From NCBI RefSeq assembly GCF_003367245.1, contig NZ_QRGR01000001.1, positions 186,001 to 250,000 of the forward strand: 64,000 bases of DNA, in the 5' to 3' direction. Origin of the DNA: Pontibacter diazotrophicus (GTDB lineage: Bacteria > Bacteroidota > Bacteroidia > Cytophagales > Hymenobacteraceae). Numbering within the stretch: position 1 is the first letter of the stretch; every line of letters begins with the position of its first letter. The notes beneath the pieces were generated by a model, which did not search any database, had not been told where the DNA came from, and saw only the letters and a program-made list of their open reading frames with translations. Shown one piece after another: positions 43,202 through 51,806 of this stretch. Both the position numbers and the translations under genes were made by a program.

Positions 43202-44899
43202 ATGCTGATAGATCTTAAAATAAAAAATTACGCCCTGATTGAGAAGCTGGAGATGCGTCCTTCGCCGGTGCTCAATATCATCACGGGTGAAACCGGTGCG
43301 GGTAAATCCATTATGCTGGGGGCCATAGGCCTGCTGATGGGTAACCGCGCAGATACAAAGCTGCTCTTTAACCAGAACGAGAAGTGCGTGATAGAGGGAG
43401 TATTCGATATATCGAGCTACAACCTGCAGGAGCTCTTCACGAAAGAGGACCTGGACTTTGATGACCAGTGTATTCTGCGCCGCGAGATTAGCCCGAGCGG
43501 GAAGAGCCGTGCCTTTGTCAACGACACACCCGTAACGCTGGACGTGATCCGGAAAATCGGTGAGAACCTGATGGACGTCCACTCGCAGCACGACACGCTG
43601 CAGCTCGGCGATACCAGTTATCAGCTGAACATCCTGGACATATATGCCGGTAACACGGCAGCCATGGGTAACACCACCTTCGATATATATGCGGGGAACC
43701 TGTCGTACCTGCGCAAGTATAACGAGAGTTACCGCCAGTTTAAAAAGCTGGAGAGTGACTATAAAAAGCTGACTGAAAAGCTGGCACAGGCCCAGAAAGA
43801 ACATGACTACCACGCTTTTCTCCTGAACGAGCTGGCAGAGGCCAGCCTGCAGGAAAAAGAGCAGGAGGAATTAGAGGAAGAGCTGAAGCAACTGGAGAAT
43901 GCCGAAGACATTAAACTGAAGCTCGCACAGGCGGTGCAGAGCCTCACGGAGTCGGAGTTTAACATTACCTCGTCCCTGAAAGACACGGCCTATCTTATTG
44001 GGCAGCTGGCACAATTCTCCTCTAAATACGAGGAACTGCGCACCCGCACGGAGAGCTGCATGATAGAGCTAAACGATATTGCCGGGGAGTTGGAGGACGC
44101 TGATCGAAATACCGAAGCTGACCCGGAGCGGACAGAAGAGGTACAGGAGCGCCTGAACCTGATCTATACCCTGCAGCGCAAGCACCAGGTGCTTACCATC
44201 GCTGAGTTGCTGGGAATACAGCGTGAGCTGGAAGATAAAGTGGGTAGTGTCTTGAATCTGGACAACGCCATTGCCAGCACCGAAAAGGCTATGAAGCAGG
44301 CAGAGAAGGAGGTGCACGAAAAAGCAGCGATCCTTTCGGAGCGCCGCAAAGCTTCCTTCGACACATTTGAGCAGGAGCTGTATACACTCGTTGCTGACCT
44401 TGGTATGCCAAACGCCCGCATTGTCATTCAGCACAACGAAGTAGCGCCAACAGCCACAGGTACCGATGATATCAACATCCTGTTCAGCGCCAACAAAGGA
44501 GCACAGCCCCAGACGTTGAGTAAGGCTGCCTCCGGTGGTGAATTCTCGCGCCTGATGCTCAGCATTAAGTATATGCTCGCAGATAAGACTGCATTGCCAA
44601 CCATTGTGTTCGACGAGATTGATACTGGTATATCCGGTGAGGTAGCTGTGAAAGTAGGGAAGATGATGCAGCAGATGGCGCAGAAGCACCAGATTATTGC
44701 TATTTCGCACCTCCCGCAAATTGCAGCACAGGGCAACTCCCATTACTTTGTGTATAAAGAAGACACCGAAGAACGAACCATCAGCCGCGTGCGGAAACTG
44801 GATGAGGAGGAGCGCGTGAATGAAATCGCACATATGATTGCAGGGGCCAACCCAAGCGCCAATGCCTATCAAAGTGCGAAAGAGTTGCTTTCACTATAA
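43202..44899 (+). CDS. recN: DNA repair protein RecN
   Basis: An SMC-like ATPase that acts at double-strand breaks. Walker A Gly-Glu-Thr-Gly-Ala-Gly-Lys-Ser lies at about residues 29-36. The centre is a Lys/Glu-rich coiled coil (about residues 165-400), and the C-terminal ATPase half has Ala-Ala-Ser-Gly-Gly-Glu-Phe-Ser-Arg-Leu-Met (ABC signature) and Thr-Ile-Val-Phe-Asp-Glu-Ile-Asp-Thr-Gly-Ile (Walker B). The 565-residue length is normal. It is followed by fabI after 61 bases. Confidence 0.95.
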   Translation: MLIDLKIKNYALIEKLEMRPSPVLNIITGETGAGKSIMLGAIGLLMGNRADTKLLFNQNEKCVIEGVFDISSYNLQELFTKEDLDFDDQCILRREISPSGKSRAFVNDTPVTLDVIRKIGENLMDVHSQHDTLQLGDTSYQLNILDIYAGNTAAMGNTTFDIYAGNLSYLRKYNESYRQFKKLESDYKKLTEKLAQAQKEHDYHAFLLNELAEASLQEKEQEELEEELKQLENAEDIKLKLAQAVQSLTESEFNITSSLKDTAYLIGQLAQFSSKYEELRTRTESCMIELNDIAGELEDADRNTEADPERTEEVQERLNLIYTLQRKHQVLTIAELLGIQRELEDKVGSVLNLDNAIASTEKAMKQAEKEVHEKAAILSERRKASFDTFEQELYTLVADLGMPNARIVIQHNEVAPTATGTDDINILFSANKGAQPQTLSKAASGGEFSRLMLSIKYMLADKTALPTIVFDEIDTGISGEVAVKVGKMMQQMAQKHQIIAISHLPQIAAQGNSHYFVYKEDTEERTISRVRKLDEEERVNEIAHMIAGANPSANAYQSAKELLSL

Positions 44900-44960
44900 A
44901 GAGTTATGCTTATATTGCTGCCTTAAACGCGGTCATACACAAACAACAACATAAAAAGAC

Positions 44961-45773
44961 ATGTCCTATAATCTGCTAAAAGGAAAGAAAGGAATTATTT
45001 TCGGAGCCCTGGACGAGAAGTCTATTGCCTGGAAGGTAGCAAAGCGTGCCCACGAAGAAGGTGCCGAGTTCGTGCTGACGAATGCGCCACTTGCCATGCG
45101 CATGGGAGAAATAAAGAAGCTGGCGGAGGAATGCAACGCAGAGATTGTGCCTGCTGATGCTACTTCAGTAGAAGACCTGGAGAACCTGTTCACCAGATCG
45201 CAGGAGATTTTGGGTGGCAAACTGGACTTCGTGCTGCACTCTATTGGTATGAGCCCGAACATCCGTAAGAGCAAATCTTACGGCGACCTGAACTACGACT
45301 GGTTTCAGAAAACGCTGGATATTTCGGCTCTTTCTTTCCATAAGGTAATGCACGTGGCAGAAAAGCAGGACGCGCTGAATGAGTGGGCTTCTATTGTGGC
45401 CTTGTCTTATGTCGCGGCACAGCGTGTGTTCCCTGACTATACAGACATGTCGCAGGCGAAGGCAGTGCTGGAGTCCATTGCCCGTAACTACGGCTACCGC
45501 TTAGGCAAGCTCAAGAACGTGCGCGTAAACACGATTTCGCAGTCTCCGACCAAAACTACTGCCGGTACAGGCGTAGGCGGCTTCGATGCGTTCTACGAAT
45601 ATGCTGATAAGATGTCACCGCTTGGCAACGCGTCTGCCGAAGCCTGCGCAGATTACACCATCACCCTGTTCTCTGACCTGACTAAAATGGTCACCATGCA
45701 GAACCTGATGCACGACGGTGGCTTCAGCAACATGGGTATCTCTGAAGATATCGTGAACATGATACAGAAGTAA
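44961..45773 (+). CDS. fabI: Enoyl-[acyl-carrier-protein] reductase
   Basis: It reduces the trans-2-enoyl-ACP in the last step of each fatty-acid elongation cycle, using NAD(P)H. The 270-residue SDR protein opens with Gly-Lys-Lys-Gly-Ile-Ile-Phe-Gly-Ala-Leu-Asp-Glu-Lys-Ser-Ile-Ala-Trp, the FabI form of the cofactor loop. The catalytic pair is Tyr160 and Lys167 in Tyr-Thr-Asp-Met-Ser-Gln-Ala-Lys (Tyr-x6-Lys), which separates FabI from FabG. A 50-bp palindrome follows. Confidence 0.96.
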   Translation: MSYNLLKGKKGIIFGALDEKSIAWKVAKRAHEEGAEFVLTNAPLAMRMGEIKKLAEECNAEIVPADATSVEDLENLFTRSQEILGGKLDFVLHSIGMSPNIRKSKSYGDLNYDWFQKTLDISALSFHKVMHVAEKQDALNEWASIVALSYVAAQRVFPDYTDMSQAKAVLESIARNYGYRLGKLKNVRVNTISQSPTKTTAGTGVGGFDAFYEYADKMSPLGNASAEACADYTITLFSDLTKMVTMQNLMHDGGFSNMGISEDIVNMIQK

Positions 45774-45811
45774 ATTCAAAAATGGGAGATTTGAAAATGA
45801 TTCTCCTTTGA

Positions 45812-45861
45812 TATAACAGAATGGCCTCTGGAGCAGCTGCTCCAGAGGCCATTCTGTTATA
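45812..45861. repeat. 50-bp perfect gapless palindrome downstream of fabI
   Basis: The two halves, 45812-45836 and 45837-45861, are exact reverse complements with no spacer, centred on CAGCTG. As RNA it would form a very stable hairpin and may terminate fabI, but no T-tract follows. A second hairpin, CAGCGGGT (45862-45869) with ACCCGCTG (45895-45902), begins right after. Confidence 0.85.
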
Positions 45862-46025
45862 CAGCGGGTTCCTTGATACGATGGATGTATACGTACCCGC
45901 TGCAGGCTTTATCTTGTCACGTATTTTTAAAGAAGTAAGGTTCTTCTCTGCTTTTTTTGTGATATTACTTTTCTAAAAAAGCAGCCTTTATATTTAGGAG
46001 GTCTAATCACTTTAATTTAGGAGTC

Positions 46026-47396
46026 ATGCAACAGCTTCTCAAGCCGATATCCATTTATCCGCTTGTTTATTTCCGGATCCTGTTTGGGTTATTGATGTTC
46101 TGCGAAGGAATTGGCGCGGTACTGATTAACTGGGTGCAGGAGCATTATGTGGAGCCTACTTACCACATTGGCTATATTGGCTTAGAGTGGATAAAGCCAC
46201 TGCCAGGGTATGGGATGGTGTATGTTTACCTGCTGATGGCGCTGCTAGGCCTCCAGATAATGCTGGGCTGGCGCTACAAAATCACCTCCTTTTTGTTCTT
46301 TCTGCTGTTTGGTTATAGTTTCTTCAGTGAAAAGACGCACTACCTTAACCACCACTACCTCATTTTTCTAATGAGCGGGTTAATGGTGCTACTGCCTGCA
46401 CACCGTAAATTATCCCTGGATGTGCGGCGGCAGCCAGAGCTGGAAAGCGATGTGGCACCACAGTGGACACTATGGCTTTTCAGGATTCAGTTGCTGTTCG
46501 TTTACTTTTATGCTGGCGTTGCTAAAATACAGCCTGACTGGCTGGCGGCTAAGTCGGTGAGCATCTGGATGTCGTATAAAACACATTTTTACGTCATCGG
46601 CCCTTACCTGAACACGCCTGCCATGATTTGGCTTGTTGCCTGGGGAGGTGTGGTTTTTGACTTTCTGATAGGCTTTGCCTTGCTGTGGCCCCGCACACGT
46701 ATGGCTGCTTTCTGGGTGGCCTTTGTATTCCATATCTTCAACTCTGCAGTATTTCATGTAGGCGTGTTTCCGTATTTCATGATTGCAGCCAATGTGCTTT
46801 TCTTTCGCCCGGATCAGATTGCCCGTTGGTTTTTCAGGAAAGAAGTTTCTCCTGCAGCCCTGCAAACTATGCCTCTGAAGCAGCCGAAATGGCAGCAGCG
46901 CCTAGGTATTCAGTTCTTTATAATCTACCTGAGTTGGCAGCTGGTGTTCCCGCTGCGGCACTTCTTTATACCCGGCGACGTGAACTGGACTGAAGAAGGG
47001 CATCGGTTCTCGTGGCGGATGATGTTGCGCACCAAAAGTGGAGCCGTATATTACACCGTGCAGGATGCAGCCACGCAAAGAACAGAAATTGTGAGCCCTT
47101 CCACTTACCTGGCAACGGAGCAGCTAAAGGAGCTCCCGAAGCACCCTGATATTATCTGGCAGGTGGCACAGATCATAAAAGAAGAGTATAAAAAGCAGGG
47201 AATGAAAAATCCGGAGGTATACGCCATCTCCAAGCTTAGCCTCAACGGATATCCGCTGCACCCGATTGTAGATCCTTCCGTTGATCTGGCTTCAGTGCCT
47301 TATACATGGGGTGCAAAAGAATGGGTAACGCCACGGCCTGTTGCCGATGGGTGGCCATGGGCAAAGCAGGCTCTTTCGGAGGCGGAGGAAAAATAA
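46026..47396 (+). CDS. HTTM-domain membrane protein, vitamin K-dependent gamma-carboxylase-like
   Basis: A 456-residue polytopic protein with about seven or eight hydrophobic segments. It follows the HTTM/VKGC plan: Tyr-Phe-Arg-Ile-Leu-Phe-Gly near the N-terminus, Lys-Thr-His-Tyr-Leu-Asn-His-His-Tyr-Leu near residue 105, and Tyr-Ala-Gly-Val-Ala-Lys167-Ile-Gln-Pro-Asp-Trp-Leu, which aligns with the Lys-containing segment of the human carboxylase. It also has the C-terminal non-membrane domain. Bacterial members have no established substrate. The organism presumably uses menaquinone, which could serve as cofactor (inference). Confidence 0.82.
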   Translation: MQQLLKPISIYPLVYFRILFGLLMFCEGIGAVLINWVQEHYVEPTYHIGYIGLEWIKPLPGYGMVYVYLLMALLGLQIMLGWRYKITSFLFFLLFGYSFFSEKTHYLNHHYLIFLMSGLMVLLPAHRKLSLDVRRQPELESDVAPQWTLWLFRIQLLFVYFYAGVAKIQPDWLAAKSVSIWMSYKTHFYVIGPYLNTPAMIWLVAWGGVVFDFLIGFALLWPRTRMAAFWVAFVFHIFNSAVFHVGVFPYFMIAANVLFFRPDQIARWFFRKEVSPAALQTMPLKQPKWQQRLGIQFFIIYLSWQLVFPLRHFFIPGDVNWTEEGHRFSWRMMLRTKSGAVYYTVQDAATQRTEIVSPSTYLATEQLKELPKHPDIIWQVAQIIKEEYKKQGMKNPEVYAISKLSLNGYPLHPIVDPSVDLASVPYTWGAKEWVTPRPVADGWPWAKQALSEAEEK

Positions 47397-47433
47397 ATCA
47401 ACCTGCTACCGTACCTTTTTGGCTGTACTTTAC

Positions 47434-48933
47434 TTAGCGCTCCAACTTTGCGTCCGGATCTGTGGTTGGGCGTTGCAGAGCTTCTGAAACGGCCCAGCCG
47501 GTTGCATACATCCAGCGCGTCATCTTTGTTAGCTTCTCCAAGTCAATGCGTTCTGCTTCATCCCGTGGGGTGTGGTAGTCCGGGTGCAGGAGCGTGGTGA
47601 AAAAGATGGCGGGGATTCCGGCGCGGGCGTAAGGCAAGTGGTCGCTGCGGAAGTACCAGCCCTCCGGATGGCTCGCTTCATCCCAGGATGTATCAATGGT
47701 GAAATTTGTAAACTGCTGATTCGCCTGCATGGCCATTTCTACTAGTGCGGTGGAATTGCGATGTGGTGGTATGGCACCCAGCAGGGCGGCAGAGTCAGGT
47801 GCATTGCGCCCGATCATGTCTCCGTTCAGCACTGCCACTATCGATTCTTTTTCCACCGTAGGGTGCTCTACATAATAACGGGAGCCAAGCAAACCGCGCT
47901 CTTCTGCGCCATGCCATACAAACAGGGCGGAGCGCTTTCCGGGATTTTGGGTCCAGGCCCTGCCGATGGCTAAGAGCGCCACCGTAACAGAGGCATTGTC
48001 GTCGGCACCGTTATAAATAGAGTCTCCGTCTACAGTTGCCCCTATGCCATCATGGTCGTGGTGGCCGCTAAAAAGCACATGCTCCCTCCGCAGTTCAGGG
48101 TCTGAGCCGGGAGCCCTGGCCACCACGTTCATCGACGGGTAAGTATACTTGTCCACTTTGATGTTAGCTGTCAGTTTTGCCTCAGGCTGTTTAAGATTGG
48201 GCGCCAAAGCAGATTGAACCAGCATGACAGGCGCAGCACTGTTTTGCTGGTTGGCATCGCCTTCCAGCAGGTAGGTGCCCTCCTCAAAAACATGGGCTAT
48301 AAAACCAAAGTCCGCTTCCGCTGTGGAGTCCGTCACCAACAGTATGGCGGCAGCCTTCTGATTTTTCAGGGCATTGGTTTGCTGGCGTAGCGCCGAGGCA
48401 ACATAGCGGTAGTTCCACAGGCTCATTCCCGCTGCAGGCATGCGTGTTGGTGGCTGAAGCGTCATGGCCACTACTTTCCCTTCCAAATTCTGTCGGGCAG
48501 TATCCGCCAGCGCGTTTAGCCACACGACAGGTGCCTCTATGCGTGCTTCTGTGGGTGATGTAAGCCACACTTGCTGCCATAGGGTGGCGGGCTTTCCGCT
48601 GATAGCAATGGTGCTGTTATCCGCTACGCGTGTCCGGCTGATGGGGAAAAACTGGAAATAGGTACCGTCGTCTCCTGCAGGTTCCAAACCGGCTTCGCGT
48701 GCCTGCTCTGCTACCCAGGCAGCTGCTCTGAGTTCATCTACTGTTCCGGCTCTTTTCCCCCGCATCTCGTCACTGGCCAGGGTAAAGAGGTCCTCGCGTA
48801 ATTCTTCTGTACTGATAGCTGAAAGGGCTGGCTGGCCTGGCGCAACAGCGCTGGTTGCAGAACCTGATGAAGTCTGAGTACAGGCTGTGGCGGCTACCGC
48901 AGCGGCAAACAGGTATAAGTGTATCTTCTTCAT
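47434..48933 (-). CDS. M28-family metallopeptidase, lipoprotein
   Basis: A 499-residue lipoprotein with lipobox Ala-Ala-Thr-Ala-Cys near residues 14-18. The M28 zinc peptidase core includes Phe-Ser-Gly-His-His-Asp-His-Asp-Gly (first metal His), Gly-Ala-Asp-Asp-Asn-Ala-Ser (bridging Asp), Trp-His-Gly-Ala-Glu-Glu-Arg-Gly-Leu-Leu-Gly-Ser (catalytic Glu pair) and Asn-Gly-Asp-Met-Ile-Gly-Arg. A protease-associated-like insert lies between about residues 125 and 230. Family members are aminopeptidases; this one would act at the cell surface or in the periplasm. It converges on the HTTM gene without a clear hairpin. Confidence 0.9.
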   Translation of the reverse strand: MKKIHLYLFAAAVAATACTQTSSGSATSAVAPGQPALSAISTEELREDLFTLASDEMRGKRAGTVDELRAAAWVAEQAREAGLEPAGDDGTYFQFFPISRTRVADNSTIAISGKPATLWQQVWLTSPTEARIEAPVVWLNALADTARQNLEGKVVAMTLQPPTRMPAAGMSLWNYRYVASALRQQTNALKNQKAAAILLVTDSTAEADFGFIAHVFEEGTYLLEGDANQQNSAAPVMLVQSALAPNLKQPEAKLTANIKVDKYTYPSMNVVARAPGSDPELRREHVLFSGHHDHDGIGATVDGDSIYNGADDNASVTVALLAIGRAWTQNPGKRSALFVWHGAEERGLLGSRYYVEHPTVEKESIVAVLNGDMIGRNAPDSAALLGAIPPHRNSTALVEMAMQANQQFTNFTIDTSWDEASHPEGWYFRSDHLPYARAGIPAIFFTTLLHPDYHTPRDEAERIDLEKLTKMTRWMYATGWAVSEALQRPTTDPDAKLER

Positions 48934-49002
48934 ATAGGATAATCAGATAAAGCATTCACACGTCATTCACTATGCTTCAACTTTTAAGAAGTACCGGAGG
49001 CA

Positions 49003-49374
49003 CTAATCATCTTCCCGGTGAACGGTGCTGATATCGAAGGCGGGAATACAGATGGACCAGTATTCTGTTTCTTCGTCGTAAGGATTTGAATAGCGGATAC
49101 GCGCACCCGCTTTTATCAGGATGGACTCTCCGGCCTTTACTTCTACTTCTTCTCCGTCTATTTCCATTAACTGACGGCCCCGGGTAATAATTGTAATCTC
49201 ATCAAATTCCGGCTTCTGATGAGGTTCACCCCAGTGGGGCGGAGCTACCATGTGTGCCACGCTGAAGCCGCCGGTCTGGGTGGAGGCGTGGCCAAAGTGC
49301 TCTTCTATAAATTTCCCGTCGTGGGTAGGTACCCGAAAAGGTTTTGTTTGTTTAAAGTATTTTTTATCGCTCAT
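49003..49374 (-). CDS. Cupin-domain protein
   Basis: A 123-residue single-domain cupin. Cupin motif 1 is around Pro-His-Trp-Gly-Glu-Pro-His-Gln-Lys-Pro-Glu-Phe-Asp-Glu-Ile (His and Glu ligands) and motif 2 around Gly-Glu-Ser-Ile-Leu-Ile-Lys-Ala-Gly-Ala-Arg-Ile-Arg-Tyr. Metal binding is likely; the reaction or ligand is unknown. It lies just downstream of a MITE-like element on its own strand, so its promoter region may have been changed by that insertion. Confidence 0.8.
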   Translation of the reverse strand: MSDKKYFKQTKPFRVPTHDGKFIEEHFGHASTQTGGFSVAHMVAPPHWGEPHQKPEFDEITIITRGRQLMEIDGEEVEVKAGESILIKAGARIRYSNPYDEETEYWSICIPAFDISTVHREDD

Positions 49375-49416
49375 TTCAGTTTGTTTTTATAGGTAAAAAG
49401 CGGATGTGCCTGTTAA

Positions 49417-49577
49417 GAGCATGTTTAAAATTTATTCTTTGAGCTGCAAATGTGCGCTTTCAGAACCTGACTACGGCTGTTTTTCGTGCAATAGCGCTGC
49501 TATTACCCTCAAAACGAGCCTTGTCAGAACCTAAAGTCACCCATTTTCGCTTTCAAAAATAAAATTTAAACATGCTC
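49417..49577. mobile_element. 161-bp MITE-like element with GAGCATGTTTAAA ends and TAA target duplication
   Basis: The ends are GAGCATGTTTAAA (left, from 49417) and its reverse complement (right, to 49577), identical for 13 bases and similar further in. TAA flanks both sides (49414-49416 and 49578-49580), as expected for a 3-bp target duplication. The inside has no reading frame of note. Short TNA/TAA duplications and GAG-type ends recall IS5-group elements (recollection, not searched). The insertion falls in the stop codon of the neighbouring Kazal-type gene. Confidence 0.75.
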
Positions 49578-49819
49578 TAATCTCCATCACCACTGCAGGT
49601 GCCCTTGGTATAAGAAGTAACGCCTGCGTTGTCGGCCATACAGGCATTACTGTAAGTCTTGCCATCACAGCCGCACACAGGGTCATACTGCATGGTACAA
49701 ATACCGTCAGGGTTTATTTTGTCAGGATCAATGCAGGCCGTCTGAGCAGTTTCGGTGCCTGCGCAGGAAAATACGCTGCTCAGCATCATAGCAAGGAAAG
49801 CAGTGTTTATACTTTTCAT
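49577..49819 (-). CDS. Kazal-type protease-inhibitor lipoprotein
   Basis: An 80-residue lipoprotein with lipobox Ser-Val-Phe-Ser-Cys19. The mature part is one Kazal-type domain with six cysteines at 29, 41, 49, 51, 60 and 75 and the signature [16 protein letters not shown]. Kazal domains block serine proteases; on a cell surface it could protect against own or foreign proteases. The stop is TAG, whose last base comes from the inserted MITE; without the insertion the stop would be TAA at the same place, so the protein is unchanged. Confidence 0.85.
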   Translation of the reverse strand: MKSINTAFLAMMLSSVFSCAGTETAQTACIDPDKINPDGICTMQYDPVCGCDGKTYSNACMADNAGVTSYTKGTCSGDGD

Positions 49820-50023
49820 AAATTATGCTTCGGATGATTTATAATTTTATACGCAGTCGTTACACTTGTTGTGCCTATATTAACTAAATATGGCTGAAAC
49901 CGTATGTATTTTCGATGCGCAAAACTATGGAAATAAAAACGGAGAACAGCTTTTTACTGCTGTTATCTGTTCCTATCTGAAGGGCGAGAAGCGTACAGAA
50001 TATTACTTAATTAAATTAAAACC

Positions 50024-50437
50024 ATGAACAACAAGAACAAAGACAACGGAAAAATACTTTTAGCTTCCCTGGCAGGATTAGGTGCTGGTGTAGTAGCAGG
50101 TTTGTTGCTAGCGCCTGAAGATGGCCGTGCTGCTCGCCAGAGTGTGATGCAAAGCCTTAATGAGGCAGGAGATGAAGTTAACAATACGTTGAAGCGTTGG
50201 ACAGCCAAAGTGAAGGCTATGTCAAACCAGGGACAAGGCAGTGATGACGATCAACTGGTAATGCAGGGGTCCTGGACTGATGTGAAGAGACAACTGAGAA
50301 ATAACTATGATGATTTAACAGAAGAGGATCTGGACTATCAGGAAGGAAGCGAAAGAGAGCTGCTTGACCGCTTGCAGCGTAAGCTCGGAAAGACAAAGGA
50401 TGAGGTAGTTCGCCTTATTTCTCAGATTGGGCAATAG
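50024..50437 (+). CDS. YtxH-domain protein (1)
   Basis: A 137-residue protein of the YtxH family: a short charged N-terminus (Lys-Asp-Asn-Gly-Lys-Ile), a glycine-rich membrane helix (Ala-Gly-Leu-Gly-Ala-Gly-Val-Val-Ala-Gly-Leu-Leu-Leu-Ala-Pro-Glu-Asp-Gly), then a long charged, helical cytoplasmic part. Family members are linked to general stress responses in Bacillus; the molecular role is unknown. It is the first of three paralogues in a row and is divergent from the Kazal gene. Confidence 0.82.
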   Translation: MNNKNKDNGKILLASLAGLGAGVVAGLLLAPEDGRAARQSVMQSLNEAGDEVNNTLKRWTAKVKAMSNQGQGSDDDQLVMQGSWTDVKRQLRNNYDDLTEEDLDYQEGSERELLDRLQRKLGKTKDEVVRLISQIGQ

Positions 50438-50595
50438 CACTTTGGTGTGGCTGTGAAACCAGGTTTGGCTATGGCTATAAATGTTCAATAATAGAATTCT
50501 TTTGTATAGATATAACTTAATGCTATACTTGAACGTTATTCAAAGAACATTGTAAAAACAGAATAACTAAATTTAATAATAACCAATCAAAGACT

Positions 50596-50886
50596 ATGAA
50601 AGATAATAGCGGAAAGATATTATTAGCTATGTTGGCTGGCGCTAGCGCCGGTGTAATTGCAGGTTTGCTGATGGCACCGGATACTGGTGAAGTTACCCGT
50701 ACCAGCGTTAAGAAATGGGCTGGCAAAGTAAGCAAAGACTTAGAAAAGAACCTGCAAATTGGTTTAGACGAAATCAAAAATATGAGCGGTGATACGTTCG
50801 GCAAATCCGAAGAAACTAATAAAGGCGGTTCTAACACAGGTACAACAGGCGGCAACGCAACAGGCACTACTGGCGGTAACGCTTAA
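50596..50886 (+). CDS. YtxH-domain protein (2) with Gly/Thr repeat tail
   Basis: A 96-residue paralogue of the preceding protein with the same Asn-Ser-Gly-Lys-Ile-Leu-Leu-Ala start and glycine-zipper helix (Gly-Ala-Ser-Ala-Gly-Val-Ile-Ala-Gly-Leu-Leu-Met-Ala-Pro-Asp-Thr-Gly). The tail is an imperfect repeat of Gly-Gly-Asn-Ala-Thr-Gly-Thr-Thr. It has its own leader of 158 bases and its own terminator, so the three paralogues are probably separate transcripts. Confidence 0.82.
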   Translation: MKDNSGKILLAMLAGASAGVIAGLLMAPDTGEVTRTSVKKWAGKVSKDLEKNLQIGLDEIKNMSGDTFGKSEETNKGGSNTGTTGGNATGTTGGNA

Positions 50887-50986
50887 CCACCTGATATAGT
50901 GAAATAGATGGTATACAGAATAAGATTATTCTGTAGCACAGGCCGCATGAGTCATGCTCATGAACGGAGCTAATGTTACCTTCAGG

Positions 50987-51027
50987 TGCGCCTGTTCTTG
51001 ATGTAGAGCAGGCGCAGCTTGTTTTTT
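50987..51027 (+). terminator. Terminator of the second YtxH gene
   Basis: TGCGCCTG (50987-50994) pairs with CAGGCGCA (51009-51016), 14-base loop with inner pairing, then six T at 51022-51027. Part of an imperfect ATGAG/CTCAT palindrome lies 40 bases upstream. Confidence 0.75.
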
Positions 51028-51133
51028 AGGAGCTTTGCTAACCTATTACTGCCTATCTCGTTATTAGTAGAAAATAAAGTCTTTATACGGACTTTATGTA
51101 AATGATATACCCCAATTAAAACAAATACGAACT

Positions 51134-51724
51134 ATGAGAACAGACATGGATTGCAGATCATTAGGAGAACGCGGATCAAACTATAATACGGAGTCATCTT
51201 CTTCTTCACTACACCAGATGAAGCAGAAAGATACCTCTTCAAAATCGAAGAAAAAGAAAGCTGCTGCTGTTGGTGCTGGCGGGTTTACCGCAGGCTTGTT
51301 AGCAGGTGCTGGTGTAGGAGTTCTTGCCGGGCTGCTTTTAGCTCCTGAAAGAGGTACAGCTATACGTAGAAAAGTAACAGATTCAGCTAAAAAATACACT
51401 GACCAGGTAAGCAGCCAGGTAAATGACCTGATGAACAAGGTGAACAAAGGCGGAGGCCAGACAGATGCGCATGTAAACGAAGCTCCTGATCTACCTCCTA
51501 CTGCAACTACCGGTAGAGTGGCTACCAGCACGACTACTACTGGCACCACAAAGAACAGCCCGTACACTGATACCGATAAGCGTAGCGACAAGGATGTGAA
51601 GAATATGATAAACGACCCACGAAATCCGGGAAGTACAGGCAACACAGGCCCTGGAACCACAGGAACTACAGGCCCGGGTACTACAGGTGGCCCAACAACG
51701 CCAACTACTCCACCGAGACCATAA
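51134..51724 (+). CDS. YtxH-domain protein (3) with long Thr/Gly/Pro tail
   Basis: A 196-residue paralogue. A Ser-rich N-terminus and a Lys-rich stretch (about residues 30-47) precede the glycine-zipper helix and Leu-Leu-Ala-Pro-Glu-Arg-Gly-Thr. The C-terminal third is low-complexity, with repeats of Gly-Pro-Gly-Thr-Thr-Gly and Thr-Thr-Gly-Pro. Internal ATGs (51146 and later) could be alternative starts. Such tails vary fast and may tether or be glycosylated (inference). It converges on lysS across a strong hairpin. Confidence 0.8.
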   Translation: MRTDMDCRSLGERGSNYNTESSSSSLHQMKQKDTSSKSKKKKAAAVGAGGFTAGLLAGAGVGVLAGLLLAPERGTAIRRKVTDSAKKYTDQVSSQVNDLMNKVNKGGGQTDAHVNEAPDLPPTATTGRVATSTTTTGTTKNSPYTDTDKRSDKDVKNMINDPRNPGSTGNTGPGTTGTTGPGTTGGPTTPTTPPRP

Positions 51725-51743
51725 GGGGTACGATAATACAGTC

Positions 51744-51786
51744 AAAAAGAAAGCGCCTGCTACATTGTAGCAGGCGCTTTCTTTTT
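51744..51786. terminator. Bidirectional terminator between the third YtxH gene and lysS
   Basis: A 21-bp stem, AAAAAGAAAGCGCCTGCTACA against its complement, runs 51744-51764 and 51766-51786 with practically no loop (about CATTG when closed); T-runs on both strands. Confidence 0.9.
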
Positions 51787-51806
51787 GTATCAATCTGGTG
51801 TATATA

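Noticed and set aside
51600..51724. Phase-variable repeat in the third YtxH gene
   Set aside because: The repeat is imperfect at the DNA level, with no long homopolymer or exact short tandem suited to slippage.
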